From: Nemophila menziesii
Lineage: Eukaryota; Streptophyta; Magnoliopsida; Boraginales; Hydrophyllaceae
Length of the DNA: 64,000 nucleotides
Direction of reading: 5' to 3'
Assembly: GCA_029959085.1 (NCBI GenBank)
Contig: JARWIR010000035.1
Coordinates: 5,934,501-5,998,500 of the forward strand
Under the pieces are notes generated by a model. The model did not search any database. It was not told where the DNA came from and saw only the letters and a program-made list of their open reading frames with translations. This document shows positions 50,945 through 62,559 of this stretch, piece by piece (position 1 is the first letter of the stretch; the number at the start of each line of letters is the position of its first letter). Both the position numbers and the translations under genes were made by a program.

Positions 50945-52450
50945 GTGGGTCCTTGTGTGTTATAAAATAATCCATTAAAAGTAAAGGAATAAAGGATCCA
51001 CAGACCGCAAGTGTATGGGTCGTTCCAAGTAATAAATAAGTAAAATCGGGATTATCGTCTCCATAATGATTTAAGTAGTTATTCTAACTTCGTGTTCAGT
51101 ATTAGAATATATAGTTTAATTGTTTTAATCAAAAAGATAAGCAGCAAAGGAGTTTGTTTTCTAATTAACTAAATAAAATAAATAATAAACTATAAATATT
51201 ATGAAAATAAGATAAGGAGATGCAAGTATGAATCTATCCTATTGAATTTATGATTCTTAAGAATAAGGGTGAATGGAAAATTTCACAATAGTCAGGACTC
51301 TATAATCTTCTAACCTCCATCTTGGTGGACTTAGGAGCTACCCTACCGTATTACAAACCCCGTCAGGACGATTATAAGCTACGTTCAAATGATTAATATC
51401 CATACCCGATTGGCTACGTGGTTAGTCAAGCCCGTCAGGGTCAATAACGGATAACACGCGTCTATATTCTAGTTCTGTAATTAAACCCCCCGTCAAGGTG
51501 ATCACCGCCACAGTGAATAGCCTAATTACTAAAACCTACCCTTGATTCCCGACGTCAATGATAGTAAACAAGCACAAGAATATAGTCAAGGGAAATTAAG
51601 AATCAATTCAATTAAATACTAAAATCTCAAATTCATATTAAAACAGAAAACAATAATCAAAGGTTCATATCATTACAATCCTAAAGAGAAATTATGCATA
51701 CTAAAACTCTTGAATAAATAGCTTAGAAATACATCATAGACAAAATAGATCTAATACTAATTTACCCAAAGAATAGAGATGGAGAAGTGTTGAATTAATG
51801 TAATTAAGCTTTAGGTCTTGCTTCGTCCTCCTCTATATCCTCCTAAATTGCTTCTATGATGAATTATGTATGTATATTAAGCGTATGCAGCCAAGGGGTG
51901 GTTTTTTAAGATTTAGAACTGATATATATAGGTGCTAGGTCGAAATCTTGGAGTAGGGACCAAGTAAAAGAGTTCAAGCCCAACTCAAATTCGTAAGTAG
52001 ATAAGGATAATTACTGCTGACTTGTTTTGACCATATCTTCTTCCTTACTGGGCCGTTTTGGGCCCGTAGGATATCAAAAAAAATCCTCATAGAAAGATCT
52101 ATATACGTCTAAAGGGCTCTTCCAAAATCGTCTCGGATTTTGAGTTATATTCACTTCTTTATACGTAGCTACAGAAATTCAGATTTATTTGACAGCTTTT
52201 CTTTTCCTAATTGAACTCTGTTTCCTTATATCTCCTTATTTCTTCAAGATCTTCTTTTCTTATATTCTTAGAATTGATTTGACATCTAATTTATTTCCAT
52301 TCTATAAAGCTTCACATTAACACACAAATTAAACCAAACATGCTCTAGAAATAATAATTCATCAAATCAAAACAAGAATTAGGAATATTACGAATTAAGC
52401 ACAAAAGTCAATATAAAAAGGCCATTTTCTACCTAAAATAATGTCTCTTA
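50945..52450. mobile_element. LTR-like block, probably a solo or degenerate LTR
   Basis: Contains the sequence signature ccgcaagtgtatgggtcg ... agtaataaataagtaaaatc ... attatcgtctccat (about 51,005-51,070), which I recognise as common in LTRs of large plant Ty3/gypsy elements. The rest (Asn/Ile-codon-rich, no frame) fits LTR DNA. Exact ends, terminal TG/CA and target duplication were not resolved, and no internal domain adjoins it. Confidence 0.5.
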
Positions 52451-52839
52451 AGGGCTTATATTTAGAACAAAAAGGGAGACATCACATATTCAAAGAAAAA
52501 ATATTTACTTGACTCAAAAATTTTGTCACACAATTCACAAAGTGAATCCAATTCCATGTAGGTCATCCTTTAAATCTAAATAATACCAAAATTTTCAAGC
52601 GCTTAAAAATTTTGTCTAACATTTTAAATGGCAATAATGAAAGCAAGGCAAACCCCACCAAAACCCATATGAACGGGTGAATTATAAATCACGGTCCACA
52701 CAACATTGGATTTCCTTTTAAAAGTCCTCTTTGTAACTAGCTAGTTACACAAGCCCAAAAGACCCAAATTGCCCCCTATATCAGTTCTTATTACAGTGGA
52801 AACTAAAAAACCCATCCATTATACCATTAGATTTACACG

Positions 52840-52975
52840 AACCCACCCCCTCCACTCCCCTGCTCTCTCTGTAAACCCACCCCATCCACTCCCCTGCTCT
52901 CTCAGTAAAGCCACTGCCTCCTCTCTCTGTAAAGTCATCCCCTCCAGTACCCTTTTCTCTCTGTAAAGCACCCCC
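52840..52975. repeat. CT-rich minisatellite
   Basis: Four imperfect copies, 24-36 bp apart, each ending in ctctctctgtaaa or a close variant (about 52,863; 52,897; 52,921; 52,957). It opens a GC-rich island unlike the surrounding DNA. Confidence 0.65.
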
Positions 52976-53600
52976 ACCACTGTGATACCTCCCACAGAAC
53001 TCCCCTTCCACCTTCGTCATCATCACCTCCCCACCAACAACCCTGTCGCCGCCATCTCACATGCTCTGCACACGTGAGGTCCGCTGCACACCGCCACTGG
53101 AAGACCTTCGACACCCACAACCACCCGAAGACTCGGCCCAGATCTCACCATATCTCCATGAAAACTCGTCGCTTTTCTGCAGATCTAGATCCACCATGAA
53201 ACCTCGTAGCTTTCCAGCGTTTGAAACCGCCTCTGCCGCCGTTATCCACCCCGTCGTCACCGTTGTGCCTTTGAGACGGCGTTCTAGCGCTGTTCATGGC
53301 CATAGCCCCGCTCGTCGTGGCCATTCCATCGGAGATCTGACTCTCCAGCACCATTCAACGACTCATATTCTTCATAAAACTCCTCATCTGCACAATAAAA
53401 ACCTTGTTCTTATCAATTATATCTCAGATCCGCCACCAGTGTAAGCCGTCGTGGCCATTCCGGCGCCCAGATCTGCGTTAGGTGAGTTTGTGATTACATG
53501 TTGTTTTCTTTTTGTTTTCAATTTTTTTTAATTTAATTTAGTTGTTGTCTTTTGCAGAATCAAAGCAGGATAAATGGCACACTGGAACATACAACGTTAA
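52976..53600 (+). other. GC-rich exon-like island with a 76-bp intron
   Basis: About 500 bp of high GC and CpG with cgccgcc, agatctg and gtcgtcaccg motifs, in an otherwise AT-rich window. An open frame of 127 codons (53,061-53,444) is Pro/Arg/Ser/His-rich without a recognisable domain. Just downstream is a good donor (ttag/gtgagt, intron start 53,482) and, after T-rich DNA, an acceptor (cttttgcag, intron end 53,557), giving a 76-bp plant-sized intron. It looks like the first exon and first intron of a plant gene on the plus strand, either captured or a dead remnant; downstream exons were not found. The protein, if any, is unknown. Confidence 0.45.
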
Positions 53601-54178
53601 CTTAGGTCTTTCGACCATTTGATCTGGGTACAACCCCAATGGGTACAAAGAACAACGTTAATTGAATATATTATTGGTGATTCTGTGGGTAGGGAACAAT
53701 CGAGCATGTATTTTGAATCTTCTTTCGGCACTTTAGTTTAGTGGTTTTGCAAGTATAGTTTTCCGTGAATCTCATCTGTATATAAAATTGTAGCATCAGT
53801 TAGCAGTATGTAAAGTTTATGTTTGGATCGATATGCTGAATCTACATTTATTCAAACGTCTTCAATTATTCTTTTTCATTATGATTCATAATTTGAAGTT
53901 TAGGATTAATTAGGGTAAGAATTAGAAAACCTCCACATCCATTAATCAAACTATATAGCCTGGGTCTGTACCCATTTAAACACAGATTACGAATCTGAAA
54001 ATGTAGAAAAAAATGACAATAAAAAAAACTATTAATTAAATGGTAAGTATATAAAGGTAAAGTATCCTAACTAAAATTCTTTAATCAGATTCACACTTAA
54101 AATTTAATTGTTTTTCCTCTCAAATTTGCATAAAGTTAGTGGGGAAGATCGGGTTCAGTTCCTTCACAACCAAACTAC
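53601..54178. other. No gene seen
   Basis: AT-rich DNA. I specifically looked on the minus strand for the later NAC subdomains that should follow the fragment at 54,179 and saw none. Confidence 0.5.
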
Positions 54179-54361
54179 CTAAAATTTGTCCATGTCAACT
54201 TCTCCAATGGCTCTAGCTGTAAAGTTACCATCAAGAACTTTTTTTGATAGATAATGAGTGATCAGCTCCTCATTGGTCAGATGAAAGCGAAAACCAGGCG
54301 GTAATTCCATTTGACGTTGTTCTGTAACATTAACACCTCCAGAAAAGTTCTCCATGATCAC
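54179..54361 (-). pseudogene. NAC transcription factor N-terminal fragment
   Basis: A 60-residue frame starting MENFSGGVN (second Met) and containing [20 protein letters not shown], then SKKVL and ARAIGEVDM. This is subdomain A and the start of B of the NAC DNA-binding domain, close to the NAC100/CUC-type group. Full NAC domains are about 150 residues; here a stop follows DKF, exactly where the family continues with an EPW motif. The usually invariant Pro and Asp of the FHPTDEEL motif are Leu and Asn. Upstream a tttttttag acceptor-like site precedes the start. Further subdomains are missing, so this is a truncated or captured first-exon piece, not a working regulator. Confidence 0.85.
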
Positions 54362-55049
54362 CTAAAAAAAAACTCTATATAGTCAGCAAACTCTGAAAAT
54401 GGAATATAGATTTCAATAAGGAAAGCTATGTTGATTTCAATGATCCTATTAAGGTATATATCATTTGGTTTTGATTAAATCCAAGAAAGATTTAGTAATT
54501 AAAAAATAAGATATGCACTAATTTATGAAAAAGCTAAGAAAAAGTATGATAAAGATGAAGAAAAAGCTAAAAGATGAGAAACTAAGTAACTGAACCTGAA
54601 AGTTTACAAATTGTTCAGAGAAAAAGTAGTGTAAAGAATTATATCTTGACCAAATACAGGTAATATCAAGTTCTTTTAACTATAGATGTAGTAAAGAGGA
54701 GAATTCGTCAATATTTCATTAATTACCAATATAATTTAATGTGAAATTGACTTGCTTAGTTATTAATATTATTATTCAATGATAATCTCACTACAAAAAA
54801 AAAAACAATTGAATCAGGTCAGAACAATTATTATTATTATTCAATTACAAGATAAAGTGGGACCTACTATTTCTTGAAAATATTTCTGACAATGAACTTG
54901 AATATAGGCCATTCTTATTTTGAGCACCCCCCATTCCCATAATGTGGTCTCCTGAAAAGTAAGAATTCTCTCCAAAAGCTCTTTTACTTTTACAACCGAA
55001 GCTAAAAAGGAAGAACGCAAGCGAGGTTAAAGATTTGAAGAGAGAGCTT
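54362..55049. other. No gene seen; upstream of NAC fragment
   Basis: AT-rich DNA with a ctatata motif about 20-30 bp before the NAC ATG. It could contain remnants of the NAC promoter, but nothing definite is visible. Confidence 0.4.
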
Positions 55050-56236
55050 TATATATGTGTAAATAGTAAATCTATCCCTACATAAGGTATTTATTTCTAT
55101 ATTTTGGAATAACAATGGAGATTTATCTACTACTCCTGTTTATACAACCCGTGCATAACAAAAGGACCAATGGTGCATTTTGACATAAATGTTATAAAAT
55201 CTTCCATATTAATAAAAATATGGAACCATAAGAGAATACAGATTAGATCATCCTATTTAAGCAAAAAATATGCACAAAATGCTACTTTAAATTCGATACT
55301 TTCGAATAGTATCGAGAACAAGTCGCATTTATTAGTTTATTATCTGGGTTATAATTGTATCTAAGTTTAAAGAAAATGAAATCATGACATTCAAGAACTA
55401 CACACTAAACAAAATTGAATCAAATTTGTGAAAGTAAGAAAAGTACCTCAGTACATAAAACATGTGCAGGATCCTTCTCCTTTGATCCCGTACAATTTCT
55501 ATAAACAAGTAATGAAAAAGAAAATATAATACATATTAAAAAGGAGAAGCAATTATTAATACGTATAAATTGAAAAGTAATTATCTATTTGCAAAGCCAC
55601 AACAAAGAAGACGTTCCAATAATTAAAAAAAAAAATTAAACCTGCCCATAAATTCTTACTTGAAATGTCATGATCAGCGATCCAGGTGAGATGCGAGAAA
55701 TATAGAATGGTACTTGGCTTGAAGATCTGAAACAGAGGTCTAAACGGCGGCGGGGGCGAAATATAATACAAATGGAAGAGAAGACGGAGACAATGTCGAA
55801 AAGAGTATTTGGTGGAAGAATCGAGAGAGAGGAGTGTCTGATGAAGATGGGTATGTGAATGATTTTACCGATTATATTATTGATTTAAACGGCGGAAATT
55901 AGGGTAAATCAGAGTTTGATAATAAAAATATATGATCATGATTACAACTAGGGAAGCAAATAAACTCATAATTTTATGAGTTTGGGCTCGTTCGAACTTG
56001 TTTTATGGGCTTGGGCTTGAATTCGTTAAGACTCGTTTGAACTTATTTCATGGGTTTAGGCTTAAGTTATGGGCGGGTCGGTTTAGATCGAGCGTATTTT
56101 GTCAACATGAAAGTTCATTATAGGTTTGAACCTGCAGGATTTGCTAAATCTAAGGTCCAGATCTAAACGGGTCAAGTAGACCATTTGCTTTCCCTACACA
56201 AAACCTTTTTCATTTTTTCTTTTAAAATAATATTTT
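55050..56236. repeat. Dispersed repeat, copy 3
   Basis: Collinear with copy 2: same blocks, same minus-strand start exon (55,642-55,671, MTFQVRIYGQ), a second exon whose acceptor is mutated (tgtacgg in place of tgtacag near 55,490), the same hAT-like MITE, and the shared right end ccctacacaaaacc. Because the MITE sits at the same place in both, it was present before the segment was copied. Confidence 0.8.
55949..56196. mobile_element. hAT-like MITE (short form)
   Basis: Starts TAGGGAAGCAAAT and ends with the inverted ATTTGCTTTCCCTA. Contains about two copies of the 46-bp repeat that is expanded in the copy at 49,925. Confidence 0.6.
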
Positions 56237-56279
56237 GACTTCGACTGATGGTTAATATTTCTATCCATGTTAGTTCATA

Positions 56280-56850
56280 TTAAGTATTGAAAGATGCATC
56301 GCATATGCAAGTCAAATCGTCTGTGATTTGTGTAGCAATGTTGTGAGGATGTTGTTGAGAAGCGATAGTGGTTGTTTGCCGATCTTGTTTTGCTCAATCA
56401 TTTTCGTGTAGTTCACCCATAAGCTTATTAGTAATCTGGATGATATGATCGATATCGATGCGTGTAATTTCATGAAGGGCTTTCATCTTTGCGATATTCC
56501 ATAGAAAGATAAATAAATCGTTCGCTACTTTTTTCCTATCCCATCCTCCGTTATTATACGTTTCTATCACTCCTAGCGTCCATTCTCCTAAGTTTTGAAT
56601 ATCCTCTTGTTGTATATAAATTTGTAACGTCGGTGCCGCCCAAATCGATTTGTTGATTGTACACTATAGCAGAAGGTGTTCGGTTGTTTCTTTATTTGTT
56701 TTGCACCATGTACAGATTGGTGAATCGGTGCATTTCCGGTCATATAGATTTTCAGCTGATGGGATTGCATTGTTACATGCTTTCTAGTCGAAAATTCGGA
56801 TCTTTTTTGGGATATTAGCGTCCCAGATAGTTTTTTCAAAGGGTGCTCTT
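56280..56850 (-). pseudogene. LINE zf-RVT domain and 3' tail fragment
   Basis: Minus strand, one frame with a few stops. It begins with the zf-RVT start IWDANIPKKIRIFDW, then a zinc-binding ICTWCKTNKETTEHLLL (CX2C and EH motif), and continues into the downstream helix region (LFIFLWNIAKMKAL). The reverse transcriptase and RNase H are missing. This is the best-preserved of the three zf-RVT fragments in the window. Confidence 0.85.
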
Positions 56851-57095
56851 CAGAAAAAACCCTTTTAAACTTCTAGATGTACTTTCAAGTGCTTTTCATA
56901 AAAAACACTTCCAAACGGATACTTAGACTATGAAAAACATTTTTAGGAGAAACACCAAATTGATGCTTTTTTAAAAAAAAACACCTATAGTCATTCTAGA
57001 TTTCAAAATTATTTTTAATTATTTTTCTAAATGTAATATTTTATTCTAAAAACGTTCTTCACTCTAAAGTAAAGACTTTCAAACGGGCCTTAAAA
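56851..57095. mobile_element. Degenerate MITE-like segment
   Basis: Short interleaved aaaacactt / agtgctttt motifs and an end caaacgggcctt (about 57,084-57,095) of the kind common in plant MITEs that begin GGCCCGTTTG. The left end is not clean. Confidence 0.35.
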
Positions 57096-57662
57096 ATTCA
57101 TAGTCCATTTTAATTCATTTGGACTAAATGTCTATATTTAATCTATTTCTTTTGTGAATTTTTGGGCTCTTCAACTTTCTTTTTTTTGATATATGGGATG
57201 GGTTGCTAAGTAGAGCTGAATATTTTATATGATCAGATTGATTCTTGAGTTAATAATAATTATTTCGGAATATATATCAATACGAGGTAATGTCTCGTTT
57301 AAACTTTATTTAATTAATTTATATTTATTTATTTTGGTCAAAGAAAGAGTACATATATTATACGAGTCAATACCAAGGTTTAAATTTCCACGCTTATTTG
57401 AATCTTATTGAACTCCGCTTCCAAATTTGCTCTAAATTTTCCGAAATCTCTGTTATCCTTGCATTATTCTCCAATCGGCTCATACAACATAAAAGTGGAA
57501 GAATACGTCAAGAATTGTAAAAAAGAACTTGATCCAAACGATACCCTCCAAAATTATATGAATTCATGAACATTAGCAACTTAAAAACAATAAATTAACA
57601 CTTCATGGAGGCAATAAAATCCGAAGCACCTTTAAATTTGCTTTAATATTTTTGAAATGGAG
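57096..57662. other. No gene seen
   Basis: AT-rich DNA without recognisable content before the gypsy fragment. Confidence 0.5.
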
Positions 57663-57942
57663 TTGAATATCATTGTCGGGGGGGTTTGCGAAAACAACTC
57701 ATACTGGAAGAAATCGGTATGTTAAGCAAGGCCACGAACCTACACCGCAGAGAGGACCTAAGCACAATGATGATGTCAATTTCAATGACGATGATGCAAA
57801 GAGTATGATGTCTATGCACGATGATGCGCCGGTATTTCCTCCTATCACTGGTAATGACATTACTAAAAGAATATTAATCAATACGGGTAGTTCAGTATAT
57901 TTATCGTTTGCTTCTATAGTTGATAAGATTATAATCTATTGA
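57663..57942 (+). pseudogene. Ty3/gypsy (Tat-type) protease-region fragment
   Basis: Plus strand. Reads LNIIVGG, then after a one-base excess in a run of seven G (57,678-57,684) continues with FAKTTHTGRNRYVKQ, the linker VNFNDDDAKSMMSMHDDAPV and ILINTGSSVYLSF. The NDDDA block followed by a D-T/N-G-S-S active-site motif is typical of the gag-protease junction of Tat/Ogre-type gypsy elements. The catalytic Asp of the DTG triad is Asn here and the frame stops soon after. Only this short piece remains. Confidence 0.8.
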
Positions 57943-58527
57943 CAAAAATTTTGGGGACTAACCGTAGGGTCAAAAGGGATAAAATAGTAATGTTGTTCGA
58001 CTCTGCTAAATGGTGGATAACTGATACGAGTGAAAGTACCACTCAATCTGGATCCCATGATCCATGCTTGATTAATCGAGGCTTGGTGGTTGAATTCATC
58101 GTTGGAGAGGAGGAATTGGAGATGAGGCAATAAAGTCTTGATAGGGATAATCCGGAATTTGAACTCAAAATTTGAGGTGGACTTAATACAAATAACGTGA
58201 ATCAAGGTACACAACAATTTATTTATGAAGATGGAAAGATTTTACGTAATCCATGGAAATTATGAACATTTGCTCAAATTTTATAAGAATTTCATCTCTA
58301 TGGAGGAAAATGGGTTTGTGAATATAATTGGGTAAAATGTCAATATAATGCCTCGTCACACTTTTTTTCCTCAATATTGGGGGGGGGGGTTAATGACGTG
58401 AATGATGATTAAGAATGATGTTTGCTTTATATTAGATTTGAATCTTACCATTAGTTAAAATTATTTACTACGACTATAAATTATGTTCACCCGTAATTAT
58501 GACAACCTAAATTAAATCTAAACAAGA
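57943..58527. other. Decayed element DNA, G10 homopolymer
   Basis: Probably more of the gypsy relic but with no motif I can align. Contains a run of ten G at about 58,381-58,390. Confidence 0.4.
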
Positions 58528-58727
58528 TCGAATAAAACTTATGAAGGTTTTCAAAGTAATAATTTCAATTGGTTAAACTCAGAGAGTTACCAATAGGTTC
58601 GTTAAAACTTATGAAGGCTATCAAAGTAGAAAATTAAGATGGTTAAGCTTAAGAGTTACTAAGTAACTCGATTAAACATAACAAACAAAGTGAAAACATG
58701 AGTTGGTTAAACTCAAAGAGTTGGGAC
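58528..58727. repeat. 70-bp minisatellite, three copies
   Basis: Core taaaacttatgaagg ... ggttaaactcagagagtt with anchors at 58,534, 58,604 and 58,674. The last copy ends in aaagagttggga, where array copy K begins. Confidence 0.7.
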
Positions 58728-59322
58728 CGAGAAGAATATATATGGACTGGGTCTAATTGAAATTTGAACAATGTAAGAATATAAGTGATGCACATCATTA
58801 AGTGACTGTCATCGGTATTTATTGATAAGAAAAGATAATAAACCTGGCTAGGCTTTTATCGTATCCCTAAAAGTGATGTTCAGGAGACTGGTTCCTTGAG
58901 TGTACTAAAATATACGTGAAAATCACCGGGATATGTTTAAAGACTCCTCTAGACTCGACAATTAAGGAAAATGTGGATTTTGTGTCCCCTCGGTCAGGAG
59001 GTAACTTACGCACCCTAGAGAGTATCTCCGAGAAGTCTATGAGGCTCTCTAAGTAATAAAGAGTAAGTTTATCGTTCTTAACAAGGAATGTATAGCCAAT
59101 GTCTTGATTTAAGCTTATAGTTTAGATGTTCATTGAGCTATAAAATAATTAAATTATATAATTTTCTTGTCAAAGCTTAGAAATATGTGTTTAACAATTA
59201 TCAATTTATCGTTTTAACACAATCATGAATAAAGATATAATAATGAAGAGAAGTTAGCCTCAGAAACTTTCAATATCGACTAGATAATACATATGAATTT
59301 TATAAACGTTCCATCTAAGTTT
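58716..59322 (+). repeat. Diverged array-unit copy K, left part
   Basis: About 21 kb from the array. Matches unit B from about 3,286 (agttgggactgagaagaat) to about 3,890: the aacctggctaggc / agactggttcc block, the gtgtcccctc motif and the anchor gataatacatatgaatttta. Divergence is similar to that of A and B, not to the core. Confidence 0.85.
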
Positions 59323-61549
59323 GTCCCCGTGTAATTAGGGACTATTATCTAACTCTAGGAACCCATTTTGAATGATCCTACAAATTTTTCGATGATTAAT
59401 ATTATATGGTAAGTGATTATCCGAATAACTACGATCTCCCGATTTTAAGTTAAGTCAAACATTCATATAATAAATATACTATTCAAACCCCTATCAGGCG
59501 TAGTTCAAAATCTATATCAACATAAGTACTTGGCCAAAGTAATAAATTCAGAAATTTAAACAAGATATATGAACACCATATTTTCCTCAATTCATTTAGA
59601 TATAAAATATCCCAAATTCACATGATAATGCCAAAATCATAAACTAGAGTTCTTACACAAGTATATCAAACTAAATGTAGTTTAGTTCATACTAATGTTA
59701 ATATACACTGTAACAAAAGTTAATGATGAAAAGAATAATTAAGGAAATGGAATATTACTATGATAGAATATGGTATGAACTGAATGGGTGTCTTGTTCTT
59801 TCTTGCTCCTTTTCTCTCCGAAATTGTTTGTAATGTGAAATGTTATGAACTCAAGTATGAAATTTAACTTACAAAAACGTTAATCTCTTATGGGCCCACT
59901 AAAGTGGGTCAAATGATGAAAGTGTGATCTTACTAGACAAATCATACCGTCCTAAAAAAATGCACGTAAACTCTTCAACTCACAATCGCACAACGTTTCA
60001 TCTCGTGCAAACTAAACACCGAGTGATACCTTGTCGTCAAAGGCATGCTCAAATTAATTTTCATTTAAATGTCATGATTATTCTAAGTTGATGATGATGT
60101 TTTACCGGTACTTGTTCTGAACTTATATTGAATCTTTTTGATACATAGCTCCTTTCGGTCTCCTTATGACTAAATTGGGGTTTTCATTATCCCCTTGATT
60201 TTTTTGTTTTACATATGGTTCTTGGATTCTCCGTGTTCCCATGAACATCAAAATTAACACATAAAAATACATAAATTTTCTTCGTAAACATGTATATTGC
60301 AAATGTTAGCTAAGAACTCAAAGTATGCCAGATAAATGGATAAATCCAAACTTTCTATTTCAGATTCCTCTGCAATAATGCGTCATGTGTAGCAAAATGT
60401 ATCAAAAAAACAAGACATCAAGGCTAGTGATACATATGTGTCCTAGCCTATCATTACCCCTTGAACTAATACGGGCGGTCCTAATGGCTCTCTAGAAGCC
60501 CAACCAAAGAGTTCATATATTTAAAATTATGATGTTGAATGTGGAATATGTAACATGGTTGTTTGTTTTTGCGAGACATGCGATAACTTGGAATTGGTGA
60601 GTGGGTCATAGTTGATACAATCCTTTCTTAAAGACACGTGTGATGTCACATGAGATTTGTGGCATTCAAAAATTACTTTTGTTAATTTGTATATATGTAA
60701 AAGGTTCCTTTATCACTGAACGTCGCTGGTGTATATCTCTTTCCTTCAGAGCCTTTCGTTTTTCCCATCATTTTTACCCTTTTTATTAGAAGATGACAAC
60801 ATCACCTGTCATAAAGCGGCATCTCGATGTAGGATCATTAGAAGGCTGATCCTCCTTCACCACCTTCTTGGCCTTGCTCGTTCATCTAACTCTATGCCGA
60901 CTAGTCAAAGTGAACCATGTCTTGAAGAGAAGAATACTAGTGTCGATGCTGATTAGAGGGAAAAGAGGAGGAGACACTATCAATATGTTCCTTCTTGTTC
61001 AAGGAGCTTAATTCTCACCGAGGACCCCTTACCCTCTGCAAGTACTATTTCCTTGGGTCCCTACTAAGTCAAGGAGCATCTTGTTCTTCGTGGTCCTTTC
61101 ATCCTTAGTATCAGCACCATGCAACTTCTTGACATTAAAATAACATGTACTTAATCAAGATACGTCATCGAATCGTTAAATTTTTTCCACATGTCTTTAT
61201 TTAAATATTTAGTCTCCCTATTTTAGTAACTTCCCTTCCTTATAGAGGGAGGTACACATTCAGGGATTACTTGTGGAATTAAATATAGTCATACCGAGGT
61301 TAGCCTTATTCACAAGAAGAGGAGTGAAGCTTGATAATAATTTTACAATTTAAGTATGAACGTCTTAGAGTTGAATGACGAGGTGGATCACGTGTCTACT
61401 CTTTATAAGGGTGTTAGCGTGCATCACCGAGAAGTGTCGGGTATGGCAGCCAATTCTCAACATAACACTGATGAGCTGAAACCAAGGTTGCCCAAGCTGA
61501 AGGTGGTTTTGTATTGATTGGCAAGATCCGTACAAATCTTATTGTAAAC
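59323..61549. mobile_element. Insertion in copy K, part without recognisable domains
   Basis: Foreign to the unit. Starts near gtccccgtgtaatt. A tagctcctttcggtctcct motif near 60,150 resembles LTR DNA. A 75-codon frame at 60,729 and sequence to 61,510 look element-like but I cannot name a domain. Likely part of the same gypsy relic as 61,550-62,500. Confidence 0.45.
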
Positions 61550-62500
61550 AAATTATCCGTCAAGGAAGAAATTGTATTCTCTTCTCGCGATCTTTTCCAA
61601 CATTTGATTGATGAATCGAAACGGGAAATGATCTATCTTCGTCGCCTTGTTCAATTTTTGGTAGTCCTCGCAAACTTACCACCCAACAATAGTTGTCAAT
61701 GATATTGATTCATTATCATCATTGAGGATAGTAGTTATTCCTCTCTTCTCGGGAACACACTTGACCAGACTCACCATTTATTTTTTGATATGGAAAAGAT
61801 GATTCTTGCGTCTAACAGCTTGATCACTTCTTTCCTCACAACTTCCTTCAATATTAGAATAAGTCTCATTGGACCTTCAGTTTATCTTTGAATCTTATAT
61901 TTAAGAACGATCTTATGTTTGCGAATGGTTGAACTAATACATTTGATGTCGGCAATATCCACCCAATCGCCTAGCACATGCCATGTATGATCTTCTAGAT
62001 AACTTGTTAATTTACCCGAAAATTATGTGTAACGTATTATTAGCACTCTAATGTGACCTAAGTGGTTTCTTTTTTAACTCGGGTGAATATCAATGGATGG
62101 CTTTTTCATTGGTTCAATATCATCTAAACCTCAGACTTGGTCATAATATCTTGTTGTTGGTCTTCCATTTATAGAGTTTAGAGCCGCCACAACTTTGTCT
62201 AGCTCATCATGTAACTCAGGCTTGTCAAGATTTAAGGCGGTCTACAAAATATCATTAATTTTTTTCATAAAGTACTTCTTGTGTGACATGATTGATGACA
62301 TCCACATAGGAACAATTATCCCGTATGTCAAGAAACTTCATTTCCCTGAACACGTTAAAATTTACCTTTTAATCTTGAACGCTCATGATCAATTCACAAT
62401 CTCTAACATCTATTAAATTGTGACCCGTAGTTAAGAATGGCCGACCCAAGATAATAGGGACATTATTATCTTCCTTACATTCAAGAATGAAGAAATTGTA
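61550..62500 (-). pseudogene. Ty3/gypsy (Athila-like) protease end and reverse transcriptase start
   Basis: Minus strand, several frames. From high to low coordinates: NNVPIILGRPFLTTGHNLID (end of protease domain, about 62,420-62,475), a conserved segment VNFNVFREMKF (about 62,330-62,365), a linker with WVDIADIKCISSTI (about 61,920-61,965), EVVRKEVIKLLDARIIF (start of reverse transcriptase, about 61,795-61,850), a region with VPREK and ILNDDNE (about 61,695-61,765), and a decayed VCEDYQKLNKA (about 61,640-61,675). The order and motifs are those of Athila/Tat gypsy polyproteins. Frameshifts and stops occur throughout and the catalytic core of the reverse transcriptase is gone. Confidence 0.85.
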
Positions 62501-62559
62501 TAGAAATATAAGTCTCAATTATTTTTAATTTATTGCATACTATATTATGTAGGAATAAC

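Noticed and set aside
53061..53444. 127-codon frame as a protein gene
   Set aside because: Open length is expected in GC-rich DNA with few stop codons; composition is low complexity and overlapping minus frames are also open. Kept as exon-like island only.
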